In this document: piece by piece, positions 56,305-63,541 of the stretch
Position numbering within the stretch: the stretch's first letter is position 1
How the letters are laid out: every line of letters starts with the position of its first letter
From: Bog-473 sp963719485
Lineage (GTDB): Bacteria > Actinomycetota > Acidimicrobiia > Acidimicrobiales > RAAP-2
Reading direction: 5' to 3'
Assembly: GCA_963719485.1 (NCBI GenBank)
Contig: OY970387.1
Location: 3,472,001 to 3,536,000 of the forward strand
Length of the DNA stretch: 64,000 bases
The notes under the pieces: model-generated
Database searches by the model: none
What the model saw: only the letters and a program-made list of their open reading frames with translations
Told to the model about the DNA's origin: nothing
Position numbers and translations under genes: made by a program

Positions 56305-56993
56305 GCGCGGAGGCCATGGACCAGAACCCTGTCGACAACGAGCAGTTCGAGAGCTTCGTCCAGCTGCAGGAGACACCCGAGGAGATCGCGTTCGAACTCC
56401 GGGCTCAGGAAGGAGCCCTGTGGACCGGAGGCCGGCTCGTCATCGGCATCTGGGCCTTCGCCTTCGCCGCCCTCGCGTTCGCCTACTTCTACCTGCGCTC
56501 GGCGAACAACGAAAATCTCTGGCGGCCCAAAGGGATCACCTCGCCCACGGCGACCGGCGCAGCGATCTTCGCCATCACGGTGGCCAGCGCGCTCCTGGTC
56601 CAGTTCGGCGACCGGCGCTTCCGTGAGAAGCAGACCTTGGACTGGCAGGTCGCCGGCTGGACGGCCGTCCTCGGGGGACTGATCGTCGTCGGCCTCCAGA
56701 TCTGGCAGTTGACGGTGCTGCCGTTCTTCCCCGGATCGAGTGGCTACGCGTCGTGCTTCATCGCCTGGGGCGCCATGAACATCGCGCTGGTCTTGAGCGG
56801 GACCTACTGGATCGAGACCATCCTGGCCAGGGAGATCCGGCTGCGCCGGGCCATCGCCCAAGACGGAGGCGCCCCCGATTCGACCCTGCCGGTGGCGCGC
56901 CTGTTCCGGGCCAACCTCAACGGGTGCACGTACTTCTGGGGCTTCATCGTCCTGGTTGCAACGCTCTTCTGGCTACTGTTCTATGTCATCTGA
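56301..56993 (+). CDS. coxC: Cytochrome c oxidase subunit III
   Basis: The 230-residue membrane protein has five predicted helices, including LWTGGRLVIGIWAFAFAALAFAYFYLRSAN, VAGWTAVLGGLIVVGLQIWQL, FIAWGAMNIALVLSGTYWIETIL and FWGFIVLVATLFWLLFYVI. The sequence is diverged from textbook subunit III but its order after coxA and its length match. GTG at 56301 overlaps the coxA stop (GTGA); an ATG at 56316 is an alternative. Confidence 0.85.
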   Translation: MSAEAMDQNPVDNEQFESFVQLQETPEEIAFELRAQEGALWTGGRLVIGIWAFAFAALAFAYFYLRSANNENLWRPKGITSPTATGAAIFAITVASALLVQFGDRRFREKQTLDWQVAGWTAVLGGLIVVGLQIWQLTVLPFFPGSSGYASCFIAWGAMNIALVLSGTYWIETILAREIRLRRAIAQDGGAPDSTLPVARLFRANLNGCTYFWGFIVLVATLFWLLFYVI

Positions 56994-57027
56994 GTTCTCT
57001 GTCATCTGAACCTGGAGGGCTGAACCC

Positions 57028-57138
57028 GTGATCACAGCCGATGTCGCGAGCACCCAGGCGCTGACGTTCGCCATTCCCCTCGGTGTCCTGGCTGTCGTGT
57101 TGCTCTGGGGCTTCTTCCAGCGCCGACCAACGCAATGA
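57028..57138 (+). CDS. 36-residue single-span membrane protein
   Basis: The short frame from GTG 57028 encodes 36 residues with one hydrophobic helix (LTFAIPLGVLAVVLLWGFF) and a basic end QRRPTQ. GGAGGG lies eight bases before the start. Its stop overlaps the start of the next gene (ATGA), which makes real translation likely. It resembles the small fourth subunits of some oxidases in size and position, but there is no sequence proof. Confidence 0.65.
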   Translation: MITADVASTQALTFAIPLGVLAVVLLWGFFQRRPTQ

Positions 57139-57947
57139 ACAGCGGGGCCGCCGACGTGCGGCCCCCTGCGCGCGGCGCACCGTGGCGGCCCTGGTGCCTC
57201 TCTGGCGCCGCCCTTGTGCTGGTGGTCGGGCTGGTCCCACCGCTCTCGGCTGCGGCTCGGCACAGCGAGTACGTCGCCACACTGCAGTTCTCGCTCTTCG
57301 CCATCGTCGTTCCAGCGTTGGTCGCGGCCGGCGCGCCGTGGCGCCTGCTGCGCCTGGCCGGCGGCGGAGGGGCGGCGAACCCACCGAGAATCGCCGACCG
57401 GGTCGCCGCCCGGCGACGGCGCCACCGCGAGCTCCCCTGGTCGCTGATCTTCATCGCGTGCGACATCGGGGTGGCCGTGGCCTGGCACGCTCCCGGAGCA
57501 GTCGGGGCGGTGTCCCGGCACGGCTGGCTCGCAGTCCCCGAGGCGGCAAGCCTCTTGATCTTCGGGCTGGGCCTGTGGTTCGAGCTCGTGGCATCGCCGC
57601 CCCTCGCCCCCCGCTCGGGACACCTCCGCCGCGCCGTGCTGGCGGCCTTCGCCATGTGGGCGTTCTGGATCCTCGCCTACGTGGTCGGCCTGTCCGACCA
57701 CGACTTCTATCGCAACTTCCACCACACGGCGGGAGGCCTGAGCGCCCCGGCCGACCAACAGATCGCCTCCGCCGTCCTCTGGTTCGTGGCGGCTGCGGCG
57801 TTCGCCCCCGTCATCTTCTGGAACGCACTCACGTGGCTCCAGACCGAGGAGGATCCCGACGCCGAGCTCGTGGCGCTCACCAAGGCCGAGCGCCGCCGTG
57901 GCTTCCCCCCGGCGTCGGGACGAAGCGGCGGGGCGCCGGCGACCTGA
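57135..57947 (+). CDS. Second CtaG-like membrane protein
   Basis: The 270-residue protein follows the CtaG pattern but is more diverged: HSEYVATLQFSLFAIVVPALVAAGAPWRLLRLAGG, LIFIACDIGVAVAWHAPGAV, SDHDFYRNFHHTAGGLSAPADQQIASAVLWFVAAAAFAPVIFWNAL. The final ADQQIA...LW block matches that of the first CtaG in this cluster. It is coupled to the 36-residue gene. Role in oxidase assembly is inferred. Confidence 0.75.
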   Translation: MNSGAADVRPPARGAPWRPWCLSGAALVLVVGLVPPLSAAARHSEYVATLQFSLFAIVVPALVAAGAPWRLLRLAGGGGAANPPRIADRVAARRRRHRELPWSLIFIACDIGVAVAWHAPGAVGAVSRHGWLAVPEAASLLIFGLGLWFELVASPPLAPRSGHLRRAVLAAFAMWAFWILAYVVGLSDHDFYRNFHHTAGGLSAPADQQIASAVLWFVAAAAFAPVIFWNALTWLQTEEDPDAELVALTKAERRRGFPPASGRSGGAPAT

Positions 57948-57950
57948 CCC

Positions 57951-58577
57951 TTAGCCCGTGCTCGCACCCGAAATTTGAGGCAGGCCGACGCGGGGCAGAC
58001 GGGTGCCGAGGTTGCGGTCCGCTGCGTTCTCCTGCGCGATGGCCGTCCGGCGATCGGTGGCGAGTTGGGTTTCCTCCTTTGAAAGGTCGCGCCGCACCGC
58101 GGCGTTGCCCGGGTCGCCCATCAGCGTCTGCACGTCCTCGATCGCCCGCAGCGAGTCGGAGGTGGTCCACAACGTCACCGTCGCCACCAGCTGGCCCAGC
58201 TGCTTGCCGGCCGCCGTCCCGGGAACCTGGATATTGGCCAGGTCATAGATGTTCTCGTTCGTGAAGGAGCAGGCCGTCTGATCGTCACTCAGCAGTCCGG
58301 GCGTCGGCGCCCGGTCGGCCGGGGTGAGCGCGTGCGCGACCTGCAGGTTCCATATGCCGACCGCCTCATGGATGGCGAGGGCGCACGGTGCGAGGTCGGT
58401 GTTCACCTCGCTCATCACGCTCCGTCCCGCGCCGATATCGTCGGCCCGGGAGGTGCTGACCGGCAGATCACTGAGGACCGTGATCAGCAGTATGACGAAC
58501 ACTGCGGCTGCGATCAGCAGGCCACGATGCCGTTGCCACCACGGGGTCGGCGCGGCGGGCTCGGCCGGAGGACTCAT
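57951..58577 (-). CDS. Membrane-anchored hypothetical protein
   Basis: The 208-residue protein has a single N-terminal anchor (LLIAAAVFVILLITVLSDL) and a helical extracellular domain with two cysteines (LAPCALAI, TACSFTNE) that could form a disulfide. No family is recognised. ATG at 58577 overlaps the stop of the SCO1 gene; it ends three bases from the convergent CtaG-like gene. Confidence 0.7.
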   Translation of the reverse strand: MSPPAEPAAPTPWWQRHRGLLIAAAVFVILLITVLSDLPVSTSRADDIGAGRSVMSEVNTDLAPCALAIHEAVGIWNLQVAHALTPADRAPTPGLLSDDQTACSFTNENIYDLANIQVPGTAAGKQLGQLVATVTLWTTSDSLRAIEDVQTLMGDPGNAAVRRDLSKEETQLATDRRTAIAQENAADRNLGTRLPRVGLPQISGASTG

Positions 58578-59467
58578 TGACCTTGGAGCTGCTCGGCATA
58601 GGTGGCGATCCCCTGGGCCCAGCGGGCAATGCTCGCCGCGGGCAGGCTGAAGCTCCCGGTCGTGCTCTCGTCGGCGAACGGCGTCGCCCGGTACCGGAGG
58701 TCACCCCGGGGGTCGATGAATTCCATGACGTCGTTGTGCGCCTCGAGACCGGTCTTCTCGGAGACCGAGATCGACACGCCGTAGGACTTCCAGAGGGAGT
58801 TGAGGGTCGTGAGCGGGCCGGTGACCATGTGCCAATTCGGCAGCGAACCCAGGCCGGTCCCTTGGACGGACGGGGTTTCGTCGGACTGGGCCAGGGCCGA
58901 GGGGTCCGTGTTGACCGTGACGAACTCGACGTGGGAGGCCGCAGTGCCCAGGGCGGCGTCGGCTTGTTCCAATTCGGCTGCCAGGACGGGACAGATGTCG
59001 TTGCACGGCTCGTTGAAGAACGTCAGGACGATCACCCGCCCCGGCTGCGCCGGCACCGACGTGGGCAGGCCCCTCTGGTCGGTCAGGGCGAATGGAGGAG
59101 CTGGATGCGGCGCCGGGGAGCTCAGACCCATGAATGCCGCCAGGGGAGCGTCGAGGGCGCGATCGGCTGCGGGTGTCGGTGCGCTCGGGGTGGTGGCCGG
59201 CGTCGGGATCGCCGCGGCGCGGGGAACAGTGGTCGGCACCGGATTGAGCCCTACAGAGGAAAACACGTGCTCGGCGAGCAGGCCCCCCAGGCTGACGACG
59301 AGCGCGATGCCCAGCACCCAGAACACGAAATTGGCGGGGATGCCGGGCGCGCCCTCGGCGAGGGCCGCGGCCCGGTCCACCGGTGGGGTGGGGGAGGGCG
59401 TGGCTGATCCCGACCCGAAGGACGGCGGGGCCAGATTTCTCCCCTCCGCTTCGGGTGGCACGGTCAT
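58574..59467 (-). CDS. SCO1/SenC-family copper chaperone
   Basis: The 297-residue protein has a long Pro/Ala-rich start, one membrane helix (FVFWVLGIALVVSLGGLLAEHV) and a thioredoxin-fold SCO domain: FALTDQRGLPTSVPAQPG, FFNEPCNDICPVLAAEL with copper ligands C155 and C159, and the distal His in LEAHNDVMEFIDP. It should load or reduce the CuA site. This is the second SCO1 domain in the oxidase region. ATG 59467 overlaps the TlpA stop. Confidence 0.88.
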   Translation of the reverse strand: MTVPPEAEGRNLAPPSFGSGSATPSPTPPVDRAAALAEGAPGIPANFVFWVLGIALVVSLGGLLAEHVFSSVGLNPVPTTVPRAAAIPTPATTPSAPTPAADRALDAPLAAFMGLSSPAPHPAPPFALTDQRGLPTSVPAQPGRVIVLTFFNEPCNDICPVLAAELEQADAALGTAASHVEFVTVNTDPSALAQSDETPSVQGTGLGSLPNWHMVTGPLTTLNSLWKSYGVSISVSEKTGLEAHNDVMEFIDPRGDLRYRATPFADESTTGSFSLPAASIARWAQGIATYAEQLQGQ

Positions 59468-60114
59468 CGGCCGCCCTCGAGACGTACGATCCAGCGCTGC
59501 AAAGACGACGCTGTCTGAGGGCCGAGTGCCCCGCCCACGACCCGTCCCCCCGCGTTGACGAAATAGGTGACCGGGAGAGCGCTCACGAGGTACTCGGAGG
59601 CCACCATGGCCCGGGCATCGAGGGCGACGGGATAGGTGGCCCCGGCTGCAGCCAACAGCCTCGTGGCGGCGGCTTGCGAGCTCTCGTTTGAATCGACGCC
59701 GACCACGGCCACCCGTCCCTGCGCCGCTCGGGCGGCCGTGGCCATTGCCCCGAGCTCGGCCTGGCAGTCGCGGCACCATGAGGCGAAGAAGTTGACGATG
59801 ACCGGCTTCCCCCGAAACGAGTCGAGCATGATCGGGCCCGTGCCGCCCAAGGGGGGAAGGGAGAAGGCGGGAGCCACCGTGCCCGCCTTCAGAATGGGAG
59901 GCGGCCCGGACTCGAGGGCGCTGGAGGACGGCACCGGCGCCGCCCGGGACGGACCGCGGACGATGACGAAGATCACGAATCCGACCAGGCATGCTGCGGC
60001 GACAGCTGCGATCCACTTGAAGATCCGATCTGGCCTGGTCGCGGGGCGTCCCCCGGCGCCGAGCACGGGCGCCGGGCTGCCAACCTGGCCAACGGGTGTC
60101 CCCCCTGGGTCCAC
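59464..60114 (-). CDS. TlpA/ResA-like membrane-anchored thioredoxin
   Basis: The 216-residue protein has one N-terminal helix (IAAVAAACLVGFVIFVIV) and a thioredoxin-like domain with FRGKPVIVNFFASWCRDCQAE, redox cysteines C114 and C117, and a cis-Pro in SALPVTYFV. TlpA/ResA proteins reduce cysteines of copper or heme proteins outside the membrane, here probably the CuA or SCO cysteines. GTG at 60114 lies seven bases after a TAGCCT box. It heads the short minus-strand unit tlpA-SCO1-unknown. Confidence 0.88.
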   Translation of the reverse strand: MDPGGTPVGQVGSPAPVLGAGGRPATRPDRIFKWIAAVAAACLVGFVIFVIVRGPSRAAPVPSSSALESGPPPILKAGTVAPAFSLPPLGGTGPIMLDSFRGKPVIVNFFASWCRDCQAELGAMATAARAAQGRVAVVGVDSNESSQAAATRLLAAAGATYPVALDARAMVASEYLVSALPVTYFVNAGGRVVGGALGPQTASSLQRWIVRLEGGR

Positions 60115-60121
60115 GCTGGTC

Positions 60122-60127
60122 AGGCTA
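60122..60127 (-). promoter_or_regulatory. -10 box (TAGCCT) of the tlpA unit
   Basis: TAGCCT on the minus strand ends seven bases before the GTG at 60114. Confidence 0.4.
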
Positions 60128-60156
60128 GCGAGCCACGGTTCTGATCCCAGGGTCGG

Positions 60157-60438
60157 CTACCACTCGGCCACGCGCTCGGCCGGATCCTTCTCGGCCCTCG
60201 TGCGTTTCCGGGCTGCACGCTCCTCCGGGTTCTCGTGAATGAGATGCCACCAGGCAGCGATCGCGATGCCGGCCAGGATCGGCCACTCGAAGGTGTAGAA
60301 CCAGCTCAGGCCGTTCCCACCCAGGGCCCGACGGGCCTGCCACCAGGTCGCTCCGGCGCACCCGGCGACGATCAGGAAGAACTCCAGGTGGAGCAGCATG
60401 GCTCGGGCGGAGAACCAACGGTGCATCGCAAACCGCAT
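60157..60438 (-). CDS. Small two-span membrane protein
   Basis: The 93-residue form starts MRFAMHRWFSARAMLL and has two hydrophobic helices (LEFFLIVAGCAGATWW and FEWPILAGIAIAAWWHLIH) with a charged tail. The WFYTFEWPILAG and HENPEERAARKR features recall small actinobacterial membrane proteins near oxidase genes. A longer form from TTG 60579 would overlap the DUF1844-like stop by four bases (TTGA) and add 47 Arg-rich residues; ATG 60543 is also possible. Function unknown. Confidence 0.55.
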   Translation of the reverse strand: MRFAMHRWFSARAMLLHLEFFLIVAGCAGATWWQARRALGGNGLSWFYTFEWPILAGIAIAAWWHLIHENPEERAARKRTRAEKDPAERVAEW

Positions 60439-60575
60439 CGTAGGGCGGGACTCGGCCCGCAGGCGGGTCCGGAGCACGTGCGGGCGCGACTCGGGCCGAG
60501 CGGCGACCCTTCCCGGCCGACCCTCGTCAAAAGCAATCGCCATTGCAGGAACCGGGCCCGTGGCCGGCGGGCGGC

Positions 60576-61043
60576 TCAATTCGGGGAGGCGCCGCCGTTC
60601 TCGCCGGCGGCCGTACTCTGGGCGCCGGCCTGTTCGGCACCCTCGAGGCTGACGAAGGCCAGGCGCAGCTGCGACAGGGACTCGAGGAGGGCCGGCTCGG
60701 CCTCCCCGAGGCGGCCGCGCAGCCCGTCGAGCAGGTAGCCGAGGCCGTCGATGGCCAGGCGGGCCTGGAAGAGCATGGGCGGGGTCTGCGAGAGGTAGAT
60801 GGCGGCGAGCTCGAAGAGCCCGTAGCAGTGGTTGGCCACCACGACCTCGGCCGGCGTGTGGGCCAGCTGGGCCCGCATGGCGTCGACCTCGGCCTGGGCC
60901 GCCGCCTGCTCGTCGGTGAGGGGCGCCCCCCGCGACGTTTGCGTGACGTCGGTGTCGCCGTCCCCGTTGTTCGGCGGAGAGGCGGCGTCGTCTTCCTCCT
61001 TCTTGGGGAAATGCTCACCCGACGGTGTCCACAGGCTGCTCAT
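60576..61043 (-). CDS. DUF1844-like protein
   Basis: The 155-residue protein has a helical core VVVANHCYGLFELAAIYLSQTPPMLFQARLAIDGLGYLLDGLRGRLGEAEPALLESLSQLRLAFVSLE that fits the DUF1844 pattern, with charged or disordered ends. In many actinobacteria such a gene lies divergent from infC, as here. The ATG at 61043 is exactly six bases after a TAGGGT box. Role unknown. Confidence 0.8.
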   Translation of the reverse strand: MSSLWTPSGEHFPKKEEDDAASPPNNGDGDTDVTQTSRGAPLTDEQAAAQAEVDAMRAQLAHTPAEVVVANHCYGLFELAAIYLSQTPPMLFQARLAIDGLGYLLDGLRGRLGEAEPALLESLSQLRLAFVSLEGAEQAGAQSTAAGENGGASPN

Positions 61044-61049
61044 GCTGGT

Positions 61050-61055
61050 ACCCTA
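61050..61055 (-). promoter_or_regulatory. -10 box (TAGGGT) of the DUF1844-like gene
   Basis: TAGGGT on the minus strand ends six bases before the ATG at 61043, predicting a leaderless mRNA. Confidence 0.5.
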
Positions 61056-61160
61056 TGCTCCTTGACTACATGGAAGCGGGGCCCCTACTGAGCGGCCTCC
61101 ACCTGGCCACCACCCTGCACTGCGGGGAGCACCGTGCGCCAGGTCGAACGTGCTTCGGGT

Positions 61161-61222
61161 GCGGGCTCTGCCCGCCCGTCGGCCCCGCGTCCACCGATTG
61201 GCTTGCGGAAGGACCGCGGGCC
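61161..61222 (+). promoter_or_regulatory. Structured infC leader, two hairpins
   Basis: GCGGGC-TCT-GCCCGC (61161-61175) is a perfect small hairpin. A second, longer stem pairs 61181-61192 with 61211-61222 (11 pairs, two bulges) and ends six bases before a GAGAGG ribosome site. Together they look like a leader that could control infC-rpmI-rplT translation, but I cannot match it to a named ribosomal leader. A weak TTGACT (61062-61067) lies upstream. Confidence 0.4.
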
Positions 61223-61244
61223 CGAGTGAGAGGTGTGATGTCGC

Positions 61245-61994
61245 ATCGTCGCTGAAACCACTACAGAGCACCGGATCAATGACCGAATCCGTGCCCGTGA
61301 AGTCCGGCTCGTGGACCCCGACGGTGTGCAACTTGGCATCAAGCCGCTCCCCGAGGCCCTGGCGATCGCCAAGGAGCTCGATCTCGACCTCGTCGAGGTA
61401 GCCCCCATGGCCAATCCGCCGGTGTGCCGGATCATGGACTTCGGCAAGTTCAAGTTCGACGAGGCCCAGCGGGCCAAGGAGAGCCGCCGCAAGACGGTCC
61501 ACGTCGGGATCAAGGAGATGAAGTACCGGCCGAAGATCGGGCCGGGCGACTTCGACACCAAGACCCGCCAGGTGGCCAAGTTCCTCGGCGAAGGGCACAA
61601 GGTCAAGATCACGATCATGTTCCGAGGCCGCGAGGTGTACCACCCGGAGCACGGGAAGCGGATTCTGGACCGCATCGCCGAGCAGATGGAGGGCATCGCC
61701 AAGATCGAGGCCGAGCCCAAGCTCGACAACCGCAACATGATCATGGTGCTCGCCCCCGACAAGCGGGCCCGTCAGGCCGCCCAGTCGAGGGCCTCGAACC
61801 AGCAGCGGCCCGACAAGGCGGCCGCCAGTGCCACTCCCGAAGCGGGCGTCCAACCGGCGTCCGGGGACGGAGCGGTCGAGGCGGCGGCTCCACCGGCCGA
61901 GAGGAACGGAACGGCGCCCAGTGCGCCGAGTGCGCCGGCCGCTGGTGAGAGTAACGGGGTTGGCGAAGTCGCAGCATCAGCCGAAGAGGGATGA
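61245..61994 (+). CDS. infC: Translation initiation factor IF-3
   Basis: IF-3 keeps 30S subunits free and checks start codons. The N-domain HRINDRIRAREVRLVDPDGVQLGI, the linker region and the C-domain TVHVGIKEMKYRPKIGPGDFDTKTRQV and KVKITIMFRGREVYHPEHG are all present. No ATG, GTG or TTG lies between the upstream in-frame stop (61236-61238) and residue V of LVDPDG, so the likely start is the ATC at 61245, matching the non-standard infC start codons known elsewhere. The 249 residues include an Ala/Pro-rich tail of about 70. Confidence 0.88.
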   Translation: MVAETTTEHRINDRIRAREVRLVDPDGVQLGIKPLPEALAIAKELDLDLVEVAPMANPPVCRIMDFGKFKFDEAQRAKESRRKTVHVGIKEMKYRPKIGPGDFDTKTRQVAKFLGEGHKVKITIMFRGREVYHPEHGKRILDRIAEQMEGIAKIEAEPKLDNRNMIMVLAPDKRARQAAQSRASNQQRPDKAAASATPEAGVQPASGDGAVEAAAPPAERNGTAPSAPSAPAAGESNGVGEVAASAEEG

Positions 61995-61998
61995 CGTA

Positions 61999-62193
61999 AT
62001 GCCGAAGATGAAGACGGACCGTGGCGCCGCCAAGCGCATCAAGGTGACGGCCTCCGGCCGGTTGCGCCGGCGCAAGGCCTTCCGGGGGCACAATTTCGAG
62101 ACCAAGAACAACGTCCGCATGCGACGGCTCGGACGCGAAGACGACGTCTCCAAGGCAGACGAGCGAGCCACGCGCCGGATGCTCGGCATCTAG
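61999..62193 (+). CDS. rpmI: 50S ribosomal protein L35
   Basis: The 64-residue basic protein MPKMKTDRGAAKRIKVTASG...RRRKAFRGHNFETKNNVRMRRLG is a clear L35. The ATG lies five bases after the infC stop, in the standard infC-rpmI-rplT order. Confidence 0.97.
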   Translation: MPKMKTDRGAAKRIKVTASGRLRRRKAFRGHNFETKNNVRMRRLGREDDVSKADERATRRMLGI

Positions 62194-62275
62194 GCGCGGG
62201 CCACCGCCACCGCCACCGCGCTCCGGCGCACACCCACCCCACACACCGAAAGATTTTGATGAGAGGAGCACCCCC

Positions 62276-62659
62276 ATGGCCAGAGTGAAGCGGTCCGTCC
62301 ACGGCCGCAAGCACCATCGCGCTGTCCTCGAGCAGGCGAAGGGGTACTACGGAAACAAGAGCCGTTCCTACCGGGCGGCCAACGAGCAGCTCATGCACTC
62401 GATGCAGTACGCCTTCCGGGACCGCCGCGCCCGCAAGGGTGACTTCCGCAAGCTGTGGATCCAGCGCATCAACGCCGGAGCCCGGCAGCACGGCGTGAGC
62501 TACAGCAGGCTCATCAACGGGTTGCACCTGGCCGGTGTCGAGGTCGATCGCAAGGTGCTGGCCGATCTCGCCGTCAGCGACCCCGAGGCGTTCGGTGCGC
62601 TCGTCGCGACCGCGCAGGACGCGCTGTCCAAGGCGCCCGTGGCCGAGGTCGCTTCCTGA
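62276..62659 (+). CDS. rplT: 50S ribosomal protein L20
   Basis: L20 helps assemble the 50S subunit and in some bacteria represses this operon. The 127-residue protein begins MARVKRSVHGRKHHRAVLEQAKGYYGNKSR and continues with the typical RDRRARKGDFRKLWIQRINAGAR and LINGLHLAGVEVDRKVLADLA. ATG at 62276 follows a GAGAGGAG site. Confidence 0.97.
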   Translation: MARVKRSVHGRKHHRAVLEQAKGYYGNKSRSYRAANEQLMHSMQYAFRDRRARKGDFRKLWIQRINAGARQHGVSYSRLINGLHLAGVEVDRKVLADLAVSDPEAFGALVATAQDALSKAPVAEVAS

Positions 62660-63522
62660 CCCAACGGCTGGCCTTCTCGCACCGGCGGGTCCGCCGGCTG
62701 CGCGGGCTGCTGCAGAAGCGTTCGGCGCGCTGGAGCGAACGCGCCTTCGTGGCCGAGGGGGCGGAGCTCATCCGCTGCGCGTTCGATGCGGCCGTCCCGG
62801 TCGAGTCCCTCTACGTGTCGCCCGACGGCGCCGACGACGGCGCCGTCCAGGAGGTGTGCCGCCGGGCCGAGGCGGCTGGTGTGCGGGTGTTCCCGCTCGG
62901 CGCCGGCGTCCTGGAGCGGGTGGCCGACACCGTCACACCCCAGCCGGTGCTCGCCGTGCTGCCCATGCTCGAGGAACCGGCGGCCGGGACGGCGCCGTGG
63001 TCGGCCACGACCGGCGCGCTGATCGTGATCCTGGTCGACGTGCGCGACCCCGGCAATGCCGGCACGGTGCTGCGGGCGGCGGACGCCTCGGGCTCCGCGC
63101 TGGTGGTCTACGCCGGCGACTCCGTCGACCCCTACAACCCAAAGACGGTGCGATCGTCGGCCGGCTCGCTCTTCCACGTGCCCCTGGCCGTGCGGTCCGA
63201 TGCGCAGGCGCTGGCCACGGAAGTGGCGACGGGGGGCTTCCGCACGCTCGCCACCGTCGTGCGGGACGGCGATGACTACGCCGGCCTCGACTGGTCCGTG
63301 CCCACGGCGGTGTTCTTCGGCAACGAGTCGTCCGGGCTCGATCCCGCGGTGACCGGCGCGCTCTCCGGCGCGCTGGGCATCCCCATGGCGGGCCGGGCGG
63401 AGTCGTTGAACGTGGGCGTGGCCTGCGCGGTGGTCTGCTTCGAGGCGTTCCGCCAACGCCGGGGCGGCGGTGCCGCACCACGTAGCATCACGAACGGCCG
63501 ATCGGCCCGACCCGGTGACTGA
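62656..63522 (+). CDS. SpoU/TrmH-family RNA methyltransferase
   Basis: The protein methylates rRNA or tRNA 2'-O-ribose. It has the substrate-binding domain (RRVRRLRGLLQKRSARWSERAFVAEGAELIRCAFDAA) and the SPOUT knot domain: ILVDVRDPGNAGTVLRAADASG (motif 1), FFGNESSGLDP (motif 2) and IPMAGRAESLNVGVACAVVCFE (motif 3). No ATG, GTG or TTG precedes the first domain without running 200 bases into rplT; CTG at 62656 overlaps the rplT stop (CTGA) and is the best candidate. It keeps its usual place before pheS. Confidence 0.88.
   Translation: MTQRLAFSHRRVRRLRGLLQKRSARWSERAFVAEGAELIRCAFDAAVPVESLYVSPDGADDGAVQEVCRRAEAAGVRVFPLGAGVLERVADTVTPQPVLAVLPMLEEPAAGTAPWSATTGALIVILVDVRDPGNAGTVLRAADASGSALVVYAGDSVDPYNPKTVRSSAGSLFHVPLAVRSDAQALATEVATGGFRTLATVVRDGDDYAGLDWSVPTAVFFGNESSGLDPAVTGALSGALGIPMAGRAESLNVGVACAVVCFEAFRQRRGGGAAPRSITNGRSARPGD
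63483..63488 (+). promoter_or_regulatory. Possible -10 box (TAGCAT) for pheS
   Basis: TAGCAT inside the end of the methyltransferase gene would start a transcript near 63495, 47 bases before pheS. Confidence 0.3.
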
Positions 63523-63541
63523 CGACAGGGACCTTGGCAAC

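Noticed and set aside
54709..56376. Long minus-strand frame of 555 codons opposite coxA
   Set aside because: Glu/Arg-rich antisense shadow; coxA has all heme and copper ligands.
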